A stretch of DNA of 64,000 nt from Kushneria avicenniae (lineage in GTDB: Bacteria > Pseudomonadota > Gammaproteobacteria > Pseudomonadales > Halomonadaceae), in NCBI RefSeq assembly GCF_900112585.1, contig NZ_FOLY01000006.1:124001-188000 (forward strand). Direction: 5' to 3'. Below, in pieces: positions 36,708 to 44,669 of this stretch (position 1 is its first letter; each line of letters starts with the position of its first letter). The position numbers were made by a program, and so were the translations under genes. The notes beneath the pieces are model-generated. The model was not told the origin of the DNA. It saw nothing but the letters and a program-made list of their open reading frames with translations, and ran no database searches.

Positions 36708-37586
36708 ATGACCCTCGAGCGCCTTGTTCCGCTGGCCTTTGTCGGCATCTGGTCCACCGGATTTATCGCTGCCCGGCTGGTGGCGCCGTGGTCCGATCCG
36801 CTGACCTTTTTGTGCTATCGCTTTTTGCTCAGCGCTCTGGTCTTTGCAATGATCGCCCGGGCCGTGGGTGCCAGCTGGCCACGCGGGCGGGCAGAATGGA
36901 CGCGGGCACTGCTGGTCGGCATTCTGCTGCAAAGTTTTTATCTGGGCGGCGTGTTCTGGGCCGTTGATCGCGGTCTGCCGGCAGGTGTGGCCGCGCTGGT
37001 GGTCGGTCTGCAGCCGCTGGCCACCACCCTTCTGGCCATATCGATGCTCAACGAGCGCCCCGACGTCCGACAGTGGCTGGGCGTACTGATCGGCCTTGTC
37101 GGCACTGTGCTGGTGCTGCTGCCCGGGATGAATACCGATTTCGGCAAGGTCGATCCGATGCCGCTTGCAGCGGTCCTGATCGCCATGCTGAGCATTACGC
37201 TTGGCACCATATGGCAGAAGCGGGCCGGCCCCGGTCTTGACCTTCGTACCAACGCTGCCATTCAGTTCATCGGCGCGCTGGTGGTAACGCTGCCGGTCGC
37301 GATGGCCACCGAAAGCATGCGCTTCGATCTTGTCTGGCAGGCCTGGATGGGCCTTCTATGGTCGGTTTTTGGCCTGTCAGTCGGCGCCATCTCCCTGCTG
37401 CTGGTCATGATACGCCGCGGCTCGGTATCGAGCGTGGCTTCGCTTTTTTATCTGGTGCCGCCAGTAGTCGCGCTGCTGAGCTGGCTGCTGTTTGATGAAA
37501 CACTGACGCTATTGCAGGCCGGCGGCATGCTGCTTGCCGCCTGCGGCGTAGGTCTGGCCGGGCGCCGCAAGTCGTCCGCACGGTAG
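36708..37586 (+). CDS. EamA/DMT-family transporter
   Basis: A 292-residue membrane protein with about ten hydrophobic segments and two EamA repeats: the first opens PLAFVGIWSTGFIAARL, the second contains SVASLFYLVPPVVALLSWLL and FDETLTLLQAGGMLLAACGV. The family exports amino acids and other metabolites. It has little resemblance in detail to the EamA protein at 16011-16853. It interrupts the conserved pth-ychF neighbourhood in the same orientation. The substrate is unknown. Confidence 0.9.
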   Translation: MTLERLVPLAFVGIWSTGFIAARLVAPWSDPLTFLCYRFLLSALVFAMIARAVGASWPRGRAEWTRALLVGILLQSFYLGGVFWAVDRGLPAGVAALVVGLQPLATTLLAISMLNERPDVRQWLGVLIGLVGTVLVLLPGMNTDFGKVDPMPLAAVLIAMLSITLGTIWQKRAGPGLDLRTNAAIQFIGALVVTLPVAMATESMRFDLVWQAWMGLLWSVFGLSVGAISLLLVMIRRGSVSSVASLFYLVPPVVALLSWLLFDETLTLLQAGGMLLAACGVGLAGRRKSSAR

Positions 37587-37685
37587 CGAGGCAACCATGC
37601 CAGCAGGTAAACTTCGCGCCATATCCATAGGCCCGTGCACCGGGTCGTATCGAACACTTCGCCCTACACTGCAGGATGTACACCC

Positions 37686-38777
37686 ATGGGATTCAATTGC
37701 GGTATTGTCGGCCTGCCCAACGTAGGCAAATCGACGCTTTTCAACGCACTTACCAAATCAGGCATTGATGCAGAAAACTTCCCCTTCTGCACCATCGAAC
37801 CCAATACCGGTATCGTGCCGATGCCGGACCCTCGCCTCGATCGACTGGCCGAAATCGTCAAGCCGGAAAAGGTCATCCCGACCACCATGGAGTTTGTCGA
37901 TATTGCAGGTCTGGTGGCCGGCGCTTCCAAGGGTGAGGGCTTGGGCAACCAGTTTCTGGCCAACATCCGCGAAACCGATGCGATTGCCCATGTCGTACGC
38001 TGCTTCAACGATGACAACGTGATTCACGTTTCCAACCAGGTCGACCCGCGCGCCGATATCGAAACCATCAATATCGAGCTGGCTCTGGCGGATCTGGACA
38101 GCGTAGAGCGCGGCATTCAGCGCCTGGCACGCGTTGCCAAGGGGGGCGACAAGGAAGCGCTGGCCAGCAAATCGCTGCTGGAGCGCATTCAGCCCCACGT
38201 GGCGGAAGGTCAGCCGCTGCGCAGCTTCGGTTTGAGTGATGACGAAAAGAAGCTTCTGAAAGGCTTTGGATTTCTGACGCTCAAGCCGACCATGTACATT
38301 GCCAATGTTCATGAGGAAGGGTTCGAAAACAATCCGCATCTGGATATCGTCAATGCCATTGCGGCCGAAGAAGGCGCCGTGGTCGTTCCGGTCTGCAACA
38401 AGATCGAAGCCGAGATTGCCGAGCTGGAAGAAGAAGAGCGCGCCATGTTCCTTGATGAGCTGGGCATGGAAGAGCCGGGGCTGGATCGCGTGATTCGCGC
38501 CGGCTACGGCCTGCTGGGCCTTCAGACCTACTTCACCGCCGGCGTCAAGGAAGTCCGTGCCTGGACGGTGCCGGTTGGTGCCACCGCACCCCAGGGGGCC
38601 GGCGTCATTCATACCGATTTCCAGAAGGGCTTTATCCGTGCCGAAGTGGTCGCCTATGAAGACTTCGTGGCGCTTGGCGGTGAACAGGGTGCCAAGGAAG
38701 CCGGCAAGTGGCGTCTGGAAGGCAAGGAATACGTGCTCAAGGACGGCGACGTGGTGCATTTTCGTTTTAACGTCTGA
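37686..38777 (+). CDS. ychF: Redox-regulated ATPase YchF
   Basis: Obg-family P-loop protein that binds ATP rather than GTP and associates with ribosomes. ATG 37686 gives 363 residues starting [20 protein letters not shown] (G1 loop). The switch region [19 protein letters not shown] is typical, and the base-specificity motif reads CNKIEAE instead of NKxD, as expected for YchF. The C-terminal TGS domain includes [19 protein letters not shown]. The frame is open to 37635 but residues before MGFN are not conserved. Confidence 0.97.
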   Translation: MGFNCGIVGLPNVGKSTLFNALTKSGIDAENFPFCTIEPNTGIVPMPDPRLDRLAEIVKPEKVIPTTMEFVDIAGLVAGASKGEGLGNQFLANIRETDAIAHVVRCFNDDNVIHVSNQVDPRADIETINIELALADLDSVERGIQRLARVAKGGDKEALASKSLLERIQPHVAEGQPLRSFGLSDDEKKLLKGFGFLTLKPTMYIANVHEEGFENNPHLDIVNAIAAEEGAVVVPVCNKIEAEIAELEEEERAMFLDELGMEEPGLDRVIRAGYGLLGLQTYFTAGVKEVRAWTVPVGATAPQGAGVIHTDFQKGFIRAEVVAYEDFVALGGEQGAKEAGKWRLEGKEYVLKDGDVVHFRFNV

Positions 38778-38794
38778 TAACGCCTCCACAAGGC

Positions 38795-38823
38795 TTGACG
38801 CGAGCACATGCTTTGCGTAGTAT
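38795..38823 (+). promoter_or_regulatory. Sigma-70 promoter of tRNA-Met
   Basis: TTGACG (38795-38800) and TAGTAT (38818-38823) are separated by exactly 17 bp and lie 15 bp before the tRNA. The sequence after the -10 is GC-rich (GCGCTCGCG), as in stringently controlled stable-RNA promoters. Confidence 0.8.
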
Positions 38824-38838
38824 GCGCTCGCGTTGCAG

Positions 38839-38915
38839 GGCTACGTAGCTCAGCTGGTTAGAGCACATCACTCATAATGATGGGGTCCCCTGTTCGAATC
38901 AGGGCGTAGCCACCA
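38839..38915 (+). tRNA. tRNA-Met, elongator type (anticodon CAT)
   Basis: A 77-nt gene including CCA. The acceptor stem GGCTACG pairs with CGTAGCC. The anticodon stem CATCA/TGATG encloses CTCATAA, anticodon CAT. The acceptor stem pairs fully at position 1-72, which excludes the initiator tRNA. A tRNA-Ile2 whose C34 becomes lysidine also has CAT, but the body looks like elongator Met. An identical copy lies on the minus strand at 43713-43789. Confidence 0.93.
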
Positions 38916-38920
38916 GATAC

Positions 38921-38952
38921 TAAAAAACGGCATCTTCGGATGCCGTTTTTTT
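38921..38952 (+). terminator. Terminator after tRNA-Met (bidirectional form)
   Basis: Stem ACGGCATC / GATGCCGT with a TTCG tetraloop, flanked by A6 before and T7 after. It starts about 6 bp after the tRNA CCA. The A run on the other side makes it usable from the minus strand, where apeB ends 31 bp away. Confidence 0.93.
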
Positions 38953-38982
38953 ATGTCTGCCCTCCCCCGCATCCGCCCTGTT

Positions 38983-40290
38983 TCAGATCAGCTGCTTGCG
39001 ATTGCAGAACGCCGTCAGCGCCCGGATCAGGTAATCCGGATCACGCGCCCCGGCCGTTTCACGAATGGAGTGCATGGCCCACTGCGCCAGTCCGATATCG
39101 AGGGTGGGCACCCCGGTGCGCGTCGCGCTCAGCGGGCCGATCGTGGTGCCACACGGCATGTCGGCACGGCTGACGAACGTCTGCACAGGAACACCCGCCT
39201 CGCGACAGATCTCGCGAAAAAGCGCGCCGGTCGCAGCGCTGGTGGCGTAGCGCTGGCTGGCATTGACCTTGATGACAGGCCCCTGGTTGAGCGCCGGCTG
39301 ATGATGCGCGTCGTGCTTGTCCGGATAGCTCGGATGCACCGCGTGGGCATTGTCACAGGAGATCAGTCGCGAGGATTGCAGCAGCCGGATACGGGCCTCG
39401 GCATCACCATTTCCCTGCGCCTGTGCCAAGCGGGACACGACATCGCCCAGCAGCGTGCCCTGAGCGCCACCAGCACTACCACTGCCGACCTCCTCGTGAT
39501 CATTGGCAATGAACAGCGCGCCCTGCGACCCGTCACTGTCGATCAGCGATCGCATTGCACAGTAGCACGACAGCAGGTTGTCAAGGCGCATCCCGCTGAT
39601 CATTTCCCCTTCAAGCCCTGTCTGCGACGCCGGCTGCGCATCGTAAAAGCTCAACTCGTAATCAATGATGCCGATATCCTCAAGACCGTGCTGATCAAGG
39701 AGCCAGCGCTTGAGCAGTGTCTCGACGGAGGGCGGCGCCTGATCGGGACCAGCCTGCCAGATCACAGGCGCCATCTGCGTCTGGGCATTGAGCACCTTGC
39801 CCTGGTTGGCCTCGCGATCAAGGTGAATGGCGAGACCTGGAATAATCGCCACGGGCCGGTCTACCTGAAAGAGCTGCTCTTTCAGGGCACCGCGCGCGTC
39901 ACGCAGGTAGACCCGCCCTGCCACAGCCAGGTCACGATCAAACCAGGGGGCCAGCAGCGCGCCGCCGTAGACTTCAACGCCCAGCTGCATCCACTGAGCC
40001 GACATCTGCACGGGCTGCGGCTTTAATCGCAGGGCAGGGCTATCGGTATGCGCCCCCATCATGCGCAGCGACTCAAGCGGCCCTTCAGGCAGTTGAAAGG
40101 CCACCAGAGCACCACCGGCGCGCGTGCAGTAATATCGTCTGCCGGGCACCAGCTGCCAGGGCTGCGTTTCGTCCAGCGCTGTAAAGCCGGCGGCTTCAAG
40201 GCGCAATGTCATTTCCTCAACGGCATGCCATGGCGTAGGGGAACACTTGAGAAAATTGAATAAATCAGTAATTGTCGAGGAATGAAACAC
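38983..40290 (-). CDS. apeB: M18-family aminopeptidase
   Basis: Zinc aspartyl-type aminopeptidase of 435 residues. Metal-binding and catalytic elements visible are MGAHTDSPALRLKP (first His), FIANDHEEVGSGSAGGAQGT (Asp and Glu-Glu) and SRADMPCGTTIGP, then the late His in LAQWAMHSIRE. Length and motifs match ApeB, a cytosolic enzyme that removes N-terminal residues from peptides. It is convergent with tRNA-Met and divergent from prc across about 140 bp. Confidence 0.96.
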   Translation of the reverse strand: MFHSSTITDLFNFLKCSPTPWHAVEEMTLRLEAAGFTALDETQPWQLVPGRRYYCTRAGGALVAFQLPEGPLESLRMMGAHTDSPALRLKPQPVQMSAQWMQLGVEVYGGALLAPWFDRDLAVAGRVYLRDARGALKEQLFQVDRPVAIIPGLAIHLDREANQGKVLNAQTQMAPVIWQAGPDQAPPSVETLLKRWLLDQHGLEDIGIIDYELSFYDAQPASQTGLEGEMISGMRLDNLLSCYCAMRSLIDSDGSQGALFIANDHEEVGSGSAGGAQGTLLGDVVSRLAQAQGNGDAEARIRLLQSSRLISCDNAHAVHPSYPDKHDAHHQPALNQGPVIKVNASQRYATSAATGALFREICREAGVPVQTFVSRADMPCGTTIGPLSATRTGVPTLDIGLAQWAMHSIRETAGARDPDYLIRALTAFCNRKQLI

Positions 40291-40430
40291 GTAATTCTCC
40301 CATACTACCTATCGGTGATAAGCGTGTCAGGCTGCTACAATGATGGCCCTGCCTGCTGACCTGCAACAGACCCTTTTAATCTCGTAAAAACAGAACACAA
40401 AGTGTACATGAACCCGGGAGTGCTTCCTTG

Positions 40431-42638
40431 ATGAGCCTGTTTGCCCCAGCCCGCAATATTGCGGTGTTCGCTCTGTGCCTTTTGACTGCCCTGCCCGCGA
40501 TGGGCAATGAGGCAATCAAGCCAACCGACGAGGGGCGACAGGCGTCTCGGGAAGTCATTCAGTCGCTTGAATACGGCCACTATGAGCCTGTCACGCTCAA
40601 TAATGACTGGTCGGAAAAGGTATTCAACCGCATGCTGAAGCTGCTGGATTCCCAGCATGCCTACCTGACACGCGACGATATCGCACAGTTTGGCGATCTG
40701 CGTACGAACCTGGATGAGATGCTGGTAGAGGGTGATCTGGATCGCGTCTATGCGTTTTATAATCTCTATCAGACACGACTGGAAAATCGGCTGGAATGGC
40801 TGATCAACCGGCTCGAAAAACAGCCCGATTTTGATTTCACCGGCAACGAACGTCTGCCGACCAATCTTGAGGATGCCAACTGGGCCGAGAGCCAGAGCGA
40901 GCTTGATGATCTCTGGCGCCGACGCCTCAAGAACGCCGCCCTGACGCTATCTCTGGCACCGGAAACATCAGACGACACACCGGTGGTCGACACCAGCGTT
41001 CTGTCCGAAATCGCTACTGTTCCGGCACGCGCCCCCGATCCCGAAACGCCAGCCGATGACAACGGCAAGCCCATGAGCAGCGAGAAGATCGCCAAACAGC
41101 TGGCCGATCGCTACAAGAGTCAGCTTTCGCGGGTCAAACAGACCAATACCGAAGATGTGTTGAGCGTGATTCTCAACGCCGCCACAGGCTCCATTGACCC
41201 GCACTCGGAATATCTTTCTCCCAGCCGCGGCGAGTCCTTTGATATCCAGATGAAGCTCTCGCTCGAGGGCATCGGCGCGTTGCTGCAGCAGGACAGCGAG
41301 TATGTTCGCGTATCCAGTCTGGTCTCCGGCGGCCCTGCCGAGCGCAGCGGACAGCTCAAGCCTGCCGATCGCATCGTGGCGGTCGGTGATGGCGACAGCG
41401 GCGACATGATCAGCGTTATCGGCATGCGTCTGGACGAAGTTGTCGAGCATATTCGAGGTCCGAAGGGTTCAAAGGTACGTCTTGAAATCATCCCGGCCAA
41501 GGCCATTGATGTGACCCAGACGCGCACCATCGAAATCACGCGCGATACCGTCAGCCTGGAAGATCAGGCCGCCAGCAGCCGTGTTATCGAGACAAATCGC
41601 AACGGCGAAAAGCATCGCGTCGGGGTCATCAAGGTACCGGCCTTTTACGTCGACTTTGATGCTTATCAGGCGGGTGACAAGAACTATCGCAGTTCGACCC
41701 GCGATGTCGCCCAGCTCATCGACAAGCTGAAGGCGCAGAACGTGGAAGGCATCGTGCTGGACATGCGCGGTAACGGCGGCGGCGCACTGCAGGAAGCCAA
41801 CTCGATGGTAGGCCTGTTCATTGATCGCGGCCCGACCGTTCAGGTACGCGACGCGCGCGGGCGCATCAGCCTGTATGGCGACACGGATCGCGGCGTTGCC
41901 TACGATGGTCCGCTGGCCGTACTGGTAGACAGACTGTCGGCCTCGGCGTCAGAGATCTTTGCCGGCGCTATCCAGGACTATGGACGCGGCCTGATACTGG
42001 GCAACCAGACTTTCGGCAAGGGCACCGTCCAGACCCTCAGTGATCTGAGTCACGGTGAGCTGAAACTGACGCGCGCCAAGTTCTATCGTATCTCGGGAGA
42101 GAGCACCCAGCTGCGCGGAGTCGAACCGGACATCGCCTTCCCGAGCCTGATCGACAAGGATGAGATCGGTGAAAGCGCCCTCGATTTCGCCATGCCGTGG
42201 GATACGGTAAGACCGGTAAGCTATCGCCAGTATGGCGAACCCTGGCAGTACGTGAACCAGCTCGATCAAAAGCACGATCAGCGTGCCCGGAATAACCCCA
42301 ATTTCCGCTATCTGGTACGTGAGGCGCAGCTGGCCGAGCAGTTCCAGGCGCAGAACAACACGGTCAGTCTCAACCGGGAACAGAGAAAGCGCGAGATGGA
42401 AGCTCAGGAAGCCGAACAGCTGGCGCTTGAAAATCAGCGTCGCCGGGCGCTGGGAATGCCGGAGATTGACACCTGGACCGATGCTCGCGACGAAGCGCTG
42501 CAGACCGGCGATAGCGATACGGAATCCGAATCACCCATTCAACAGGCCGCAACGGACGAGAGCGTTGAAATCCTGCTCGACTATGCCCTGCTGCCCGGCA
42601 ACATTCAGGGCACCAGTCAGAGTGCTCCCCGGCCATAA
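40431..42638 (+). CDS. prc: Tail-specific periplasmic protease Prc
   Basis: S41 protease of 735 residues that degrades proteins with non-polar C-termini and trims cell-wall hydrolases and penicillin-binding protein 3. A signal peptide (about residues 1-24, ending PAMGNE) is followed by the N-terminal helical region and a PDZ domain (about residues 230-320, LSLEGIGALLQQDSEYVRVS). The catalytic core has LVDRLSASASEIFAGAIQD, with the catalytic Ser, and then NQTFGKGTVQTL, with the Lys. ATG 40431 lies 10 bases after GGGAG; a TTG directly before it is 7 bases away and could also start. The C-terminal helical tail is complete. Confidence 0.96.
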   Translation: MSLFAPARNIAVFALCLLTALPAMGNEAIKPTDEGRQASREVIQSLEYGHYEPVTLNNDWSEKVFNRMLKLLDSQHAYLTRDDIAQFGDLRTNLDEMLVEGDLDRVYAFYNLYQTRLENRLEWLINRLEKQPDFDFTGNERLPTNLEDANWAESQSELDDLWRRRLKNAALTLSLAPETSDDTPVVDTSVLSEIATVPARAPDPETPADDNGKPMSSEKIAKQLADRYKSQLSRVKQTNTEDVLSVILNAATGSIDPHSEYLSPSRGESFDIQMKLSLEGIGALLQQDSEYVRVSSLVSGGPAERSGQLKPADRIVAVGDGDSGDMISVIGMRLDEVVEHIRGPKGSKVRLEIIPAKAIDVTQTRTIEITRDTVSLEDQAASSRVIETNRNGEKHRVGVIKVPAFYVDFDAYQAGDKNYRSSTRDVAQLIDKLKAQNVEGIVLDMRGNGGGALQEANSMVGLFIDRGPTVQVRDARGRISLYGDTDRGVAYDGPLAVLVDRLSASASEIFAGAIQDYGRGLILGNQTFGKGTVQTLSDLSHGELKLTRAKFYRISGESTQLRGVEPDIAFPSLIDKDEIGESALDFAMPWDTVRPVSYRQYGEPWQYVNQLDQKHDQRARNNPNFRYLVREAQLAEQFQAQNNTVSLNREQRKREMEAQEAEQLALENQRRRALGMPEIDTWTDARDEALQTGDSDTESESPIQQAATDESVEILLDYALLPGNIQGTSQSAPRP

Positions 42639-42650
42639 AAAAGCCTGAAA

Positions 42651-42686
42651 AAAGGGCTGCCTGTTGAAACAGGCAGCCCTTTTTAT
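42651..42686 (+). terminator. Rho-independent terminator after prc
   Basis: A perfect 12-bp stem AGGGCTGCCTGT / ACAGGCAGCCCT with a TGAA loop is followed by TTTTT. The stem core is the same as that of the terminator at 20834-20863, although the genes are unrelated. Confidence 0.95.
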
Positions 42687-42746
42687 TGTCTGGAATCATG
42701 ACTGCATAAAAAGTTTAATACTTTTAAATTTAATACTTGATAAATT

Positions 42747-42953
42747 TTAATTGTCAGTTGATGACTGCTGTATGAGTTCCAGTATCTTGAGAGTATCATG
42801 ATGACTCATGTCGTAACTCTTCATCAGCGCCTCAAGCTCATCAAAAAAAGCGGGGGCGACAGTTTCTTCCTTTTCAAGGCTTCTCAGCATTTCGCCGAGC
42901 TGATTATCAAGTGACCATTTATCCTTGATGGACAGACTTCTCTCGCGAGGCAT
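42747..42953 (-). CDS. Hypothetical small protein
   Basis: I do not recognise this gene. ATG 42953 opens a 68-residue frame (MPRERSLSIKDKWSLDNQLG...) with AGGA ten bases upstream; the open frame to 43046 adds residues that look like non-coding sequence. The product is soluble, acidic and likely helical (LGEMLRSLEKEE, FFDELEALMKSYDMSHHDTL), with no Cys and no signal peptide. It sits in a visibly AT-rich patch between prc and the tRNA genes, which may indicate transfer. It may be a small regulatory or adaptor protein, but nothing in the sequence says so. Confidence 0.55.
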   Translation of the reverse strand: MPRERSLSIKDKWSLDNQLGEMLRSLEKEETVAPAFFDELEALMKSYDMSHHDTLKILELIQQSSTDN

Positions 42954-43435
42954 TATTCTACATTCCTGAATATTATTTGATATTGCGAACAGACAAGATG
43001 CCATAAAGCATGAGCGGGCGGTGTCACGACGCCATGCAGGCTGCACATGTTTTTGATGTTACTGGCCGGGCCGGCATGCTGAAATAGAACACCCACCGCC
43101 GATACTGTGTAATATTGGCAAAGGAAAAGAAAATTACCGATCAACAGAGGGGACTAACAGTCCGGGAAAGAGTTTGAAAACGTCAAACAGCAATGACTGT
43201 TTATCGTGACCAGCCACGGATTCTTATAGCAAACGGAATTTATGGAGTCAAACAGTAGCAGGCAGGTCTTTCAGAATCAGACAATGGCTGGCATTTTCTT
43301 CGAAACAGTGACTAATATTTTAAGCTGATTTTAATATAGAAGCGAGCGAACTCAATTATCTGTATCTGCAATAATTAAATATCGGGAGAGGACAATGCAG
43401 TCAAGGAAGACGTGTTGTAACAAGGAGAGAAGATG
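42954..43435 (-). other. AT-rich intergenic region without recognisable genes
   Basis: About 480 bp of clearly lower GC than its surroundings. I see no convincing open frame, tRNA remnant, inverted repeat typical of an insertion sequence, or intrinsic terminator in it. It includes the probable promoter of the small gene at 42747-42953 and the region after the tRNA-Asn genes. Confidence 0.5.
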
Positions 43436-43511
43436 TGGCTCCCTGAGCAGGACTCGAACCTGCGACCCAATGATTAACAGTCATTTGCTCTACCAACTGA
43501 GCTATCAGGGA
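43436..43511 (-). tRNA. tRNA-Asn (anticodon GTT), copy A
   Basis: A 76-nt gene including CCA. The acceptor stem is TCCCTGA/TCAGGGA and the anticodon loop CTGTTAA gives GTT. The sequence differs from copy B only at acceptor pair 5-68 (T-A here, C-G there). The two are separated by 21 bp and probably processed from one transcript. Confidence 0.97.
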
Positions 43512-43532
43512 ACAACGATGTACGGATTTTAG

Positions 43533-43608
43533 TGGCTCCCCGAGCAGGACTCGAACCTGCGACCCAATGATTAACAGTCATTTGCTCTACCAACTGAGCT
43601 ATCGGGGA
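43533..43608 (-). tRNA. tRNA-Asn (anticodon GTT), copy B
   Basis: A 76-nt gene including CCA. The acceptor stem is TCCCCGA/TCGGGGA and the anticodon loop CTGTTAA gives GTT. It is the promoter-proximal copy of the pair on the minus strand, 23 bp after the -10 of a strong promoter. Confidence 0.97.
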
Positions 43609-43631
43609 ATGTCTTTCCGAACACGCGGCGT

Positions 43632-43659
43632 AGTATACGTAGTTTAGAAAAAAGGTCAA
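43632..43659 (-). promoter_or_regulatory. Sigma-70 promoter of the tRNA-Asn pair
   Basis: On the minus strand TTGACC (43659-43654) and TATACT (43637-43632) are 16 bp apart, followed by a GC-rich segment (ACGCCGCGTG) and then tRNA-Asn copy B. Confidence 0.8.
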
Positions 43660-43712
43660 GCCTTTCAGAGCGCTTGTTTCATCCTTCATGCTGACACGGA
43701 GACTACTGTCGC

Positions 43713-43789
43713 TGGTGGCTACGCCCTGATTCGAACAGGGGACCCCATCATTATGAGTGATGTGCTCTAACCAGCTGAGCTACGTAGCC
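43713..43789 (-). tRNA. tRNA-Met, elongator type (anticodon CAT), second copy
   Basis: A 77-nt gene including CCA, identical base for base to the plus-strand tRNA-Met at 38839-38915 but inverted relative to it. The anticodon loop is CTCATAA. Its own promoter lies directly upstream. With the other copy it forms a perfect 77-bp inverted repeat about 4.8 kb apart. Confidence 0.93.
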
Positions 43790-43802
43790 AGCGACCGGGC
43801 GA

Positions 43803-43831
43803 ATTGTACAGAAGCGCTCAAATAATGCCAA
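43803..43831 (-). promoter_or_regulatory. Sigma-70 promoter of the minus-strand tRNA-Met
   Basis: On the minus strand TTGGCA (43831-43826) and TACAAT (43808-43803) are separated by exactly 17 bp; the -10 ends 13 bp before the tRNA, with a GC-rich discriminator between. Confidence 0.78.
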
Positions 43832-43947
43832 TCCCTGACACGGAATCGCTCTAAAGAAGACAATGAACAGCACGCTCTCTCCCTTTCAATGACAGCAAAT
43901 GGCATCCAATGATGGCAGAAGGCATCTCAACAGGCTGACCACCCTTC

Positions 43948-43964
43948 ATTGATTGATCGTTCAA
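43948..43964 (+). promoter_or_regulatory. BetI operator upstream of betI
   Basis: The sequence ATTGATTGATCGTTCAA closely matches the BetI box as I know it (ATTGATTGGACGTTCAA-type), with outer half-sites TTGA and TTCAA. It lies about 60 bp before betI. BetI represses in the absence of choline, so betIBA is probably autoregulated from this site. Confidence 0.7.
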
Positions 43965-44022
43965 CAAAAAATGACTACGCTGGAACCACTTTCAGCCCTT
44001 CCATCACAGGAGAAGGAAAACC

Positions 44023-44619
44023 GTGCCCAAGGTAGGTATGGAGCCCATTCGTCGGCAACAGTTGATCGATGCCACCATGGCAACGATCGATGAAGCGGGT
44101 CTGGCCGACAGCACCATCATGCAGATTGCAGGCCGCGCTGGCGTCTCTGCCGGCATTATCAGCCATTATTTCGGCGGCAAGGATGGGCTGCTCGAAGCCA
44201 CCATGCGCTATATCCTCGGCGATCTCGGCGCCTCGGTGGCCCGGCGGCGACAAGCGCTCGGCAACAGCGATGCCAGAACCCACCTTTACGCCATTGTGGA
44301 GGGCAACTTTGATCGCAGCCAGATTAGCCGCGCGGTCATGAAGACCTGGCTGGCCTTCTGGACCACCAGCATGCACAAGCCCAGCCTGCAGCGGTTGCAG
44401 CGGGTCAACGACCGACGGCTTTATTCCAATATCTGCTATCAGTTCAGAAAGCACATGACGCCCACACAGGCGCGCTCGGCAGCCCGTGGGCTGGCCGCCA
44501 TCATCGACGGTCTCTGGCTGCGTGGCGCGCTGGCGCCCGAGAAATTCGACATCTCGGATGCCGTGGCGCTGGCCTGCCGCTACGTTGATGAACAGCTTTA
44601 TGGCAACAGCAGGCGCTGA
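44023..44619 (+). CDS. betI: Choline-responsive transcriptional repressor BetI
   Basis: TetR-family repressor of 198 residues controlling choline-to-betaine genes. The N-terminal HTH is visible over about residues 10-55 ([20 protein letters not shown], then [19 protein letters not shown]), and this start and HTH are characteristic of BetI. The start is GTG 44023 with AGGAG about nine bases upstream. It precedes betB by 50 bp and has a BetI-like operator before it. Confidence 0.95.
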   Translation: MPKVGMEPIRRQQLIDATMATIDEAGLADSTIMQIAGRAGVSAGIISHYFGGKDGLLEATMRYILGDLGASVARRRQALGNSDARTHLYAIVEGNFDRSQISRAVMKTWLAFWTTSMHKPSLQRLQRVNDRRLYSNICYQFRKHMTPTQARSAARGLAAIIDGLWLRGALAPEKFDISDAVALACRYVDEQLYGNSRR

Positions 44620-44669
44620 CGCCCTGCCCTGTCATCGTCAGACACCATTTTTACCCGGGAGAAAACAAC

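Noticed and set aside
43430-43800. tRNA cluster as a phage or island attachment site
   Set aside because: No integrase gene and no repeated tRNA 3' end fragment was seen nearby; the tRNAs are all full length.
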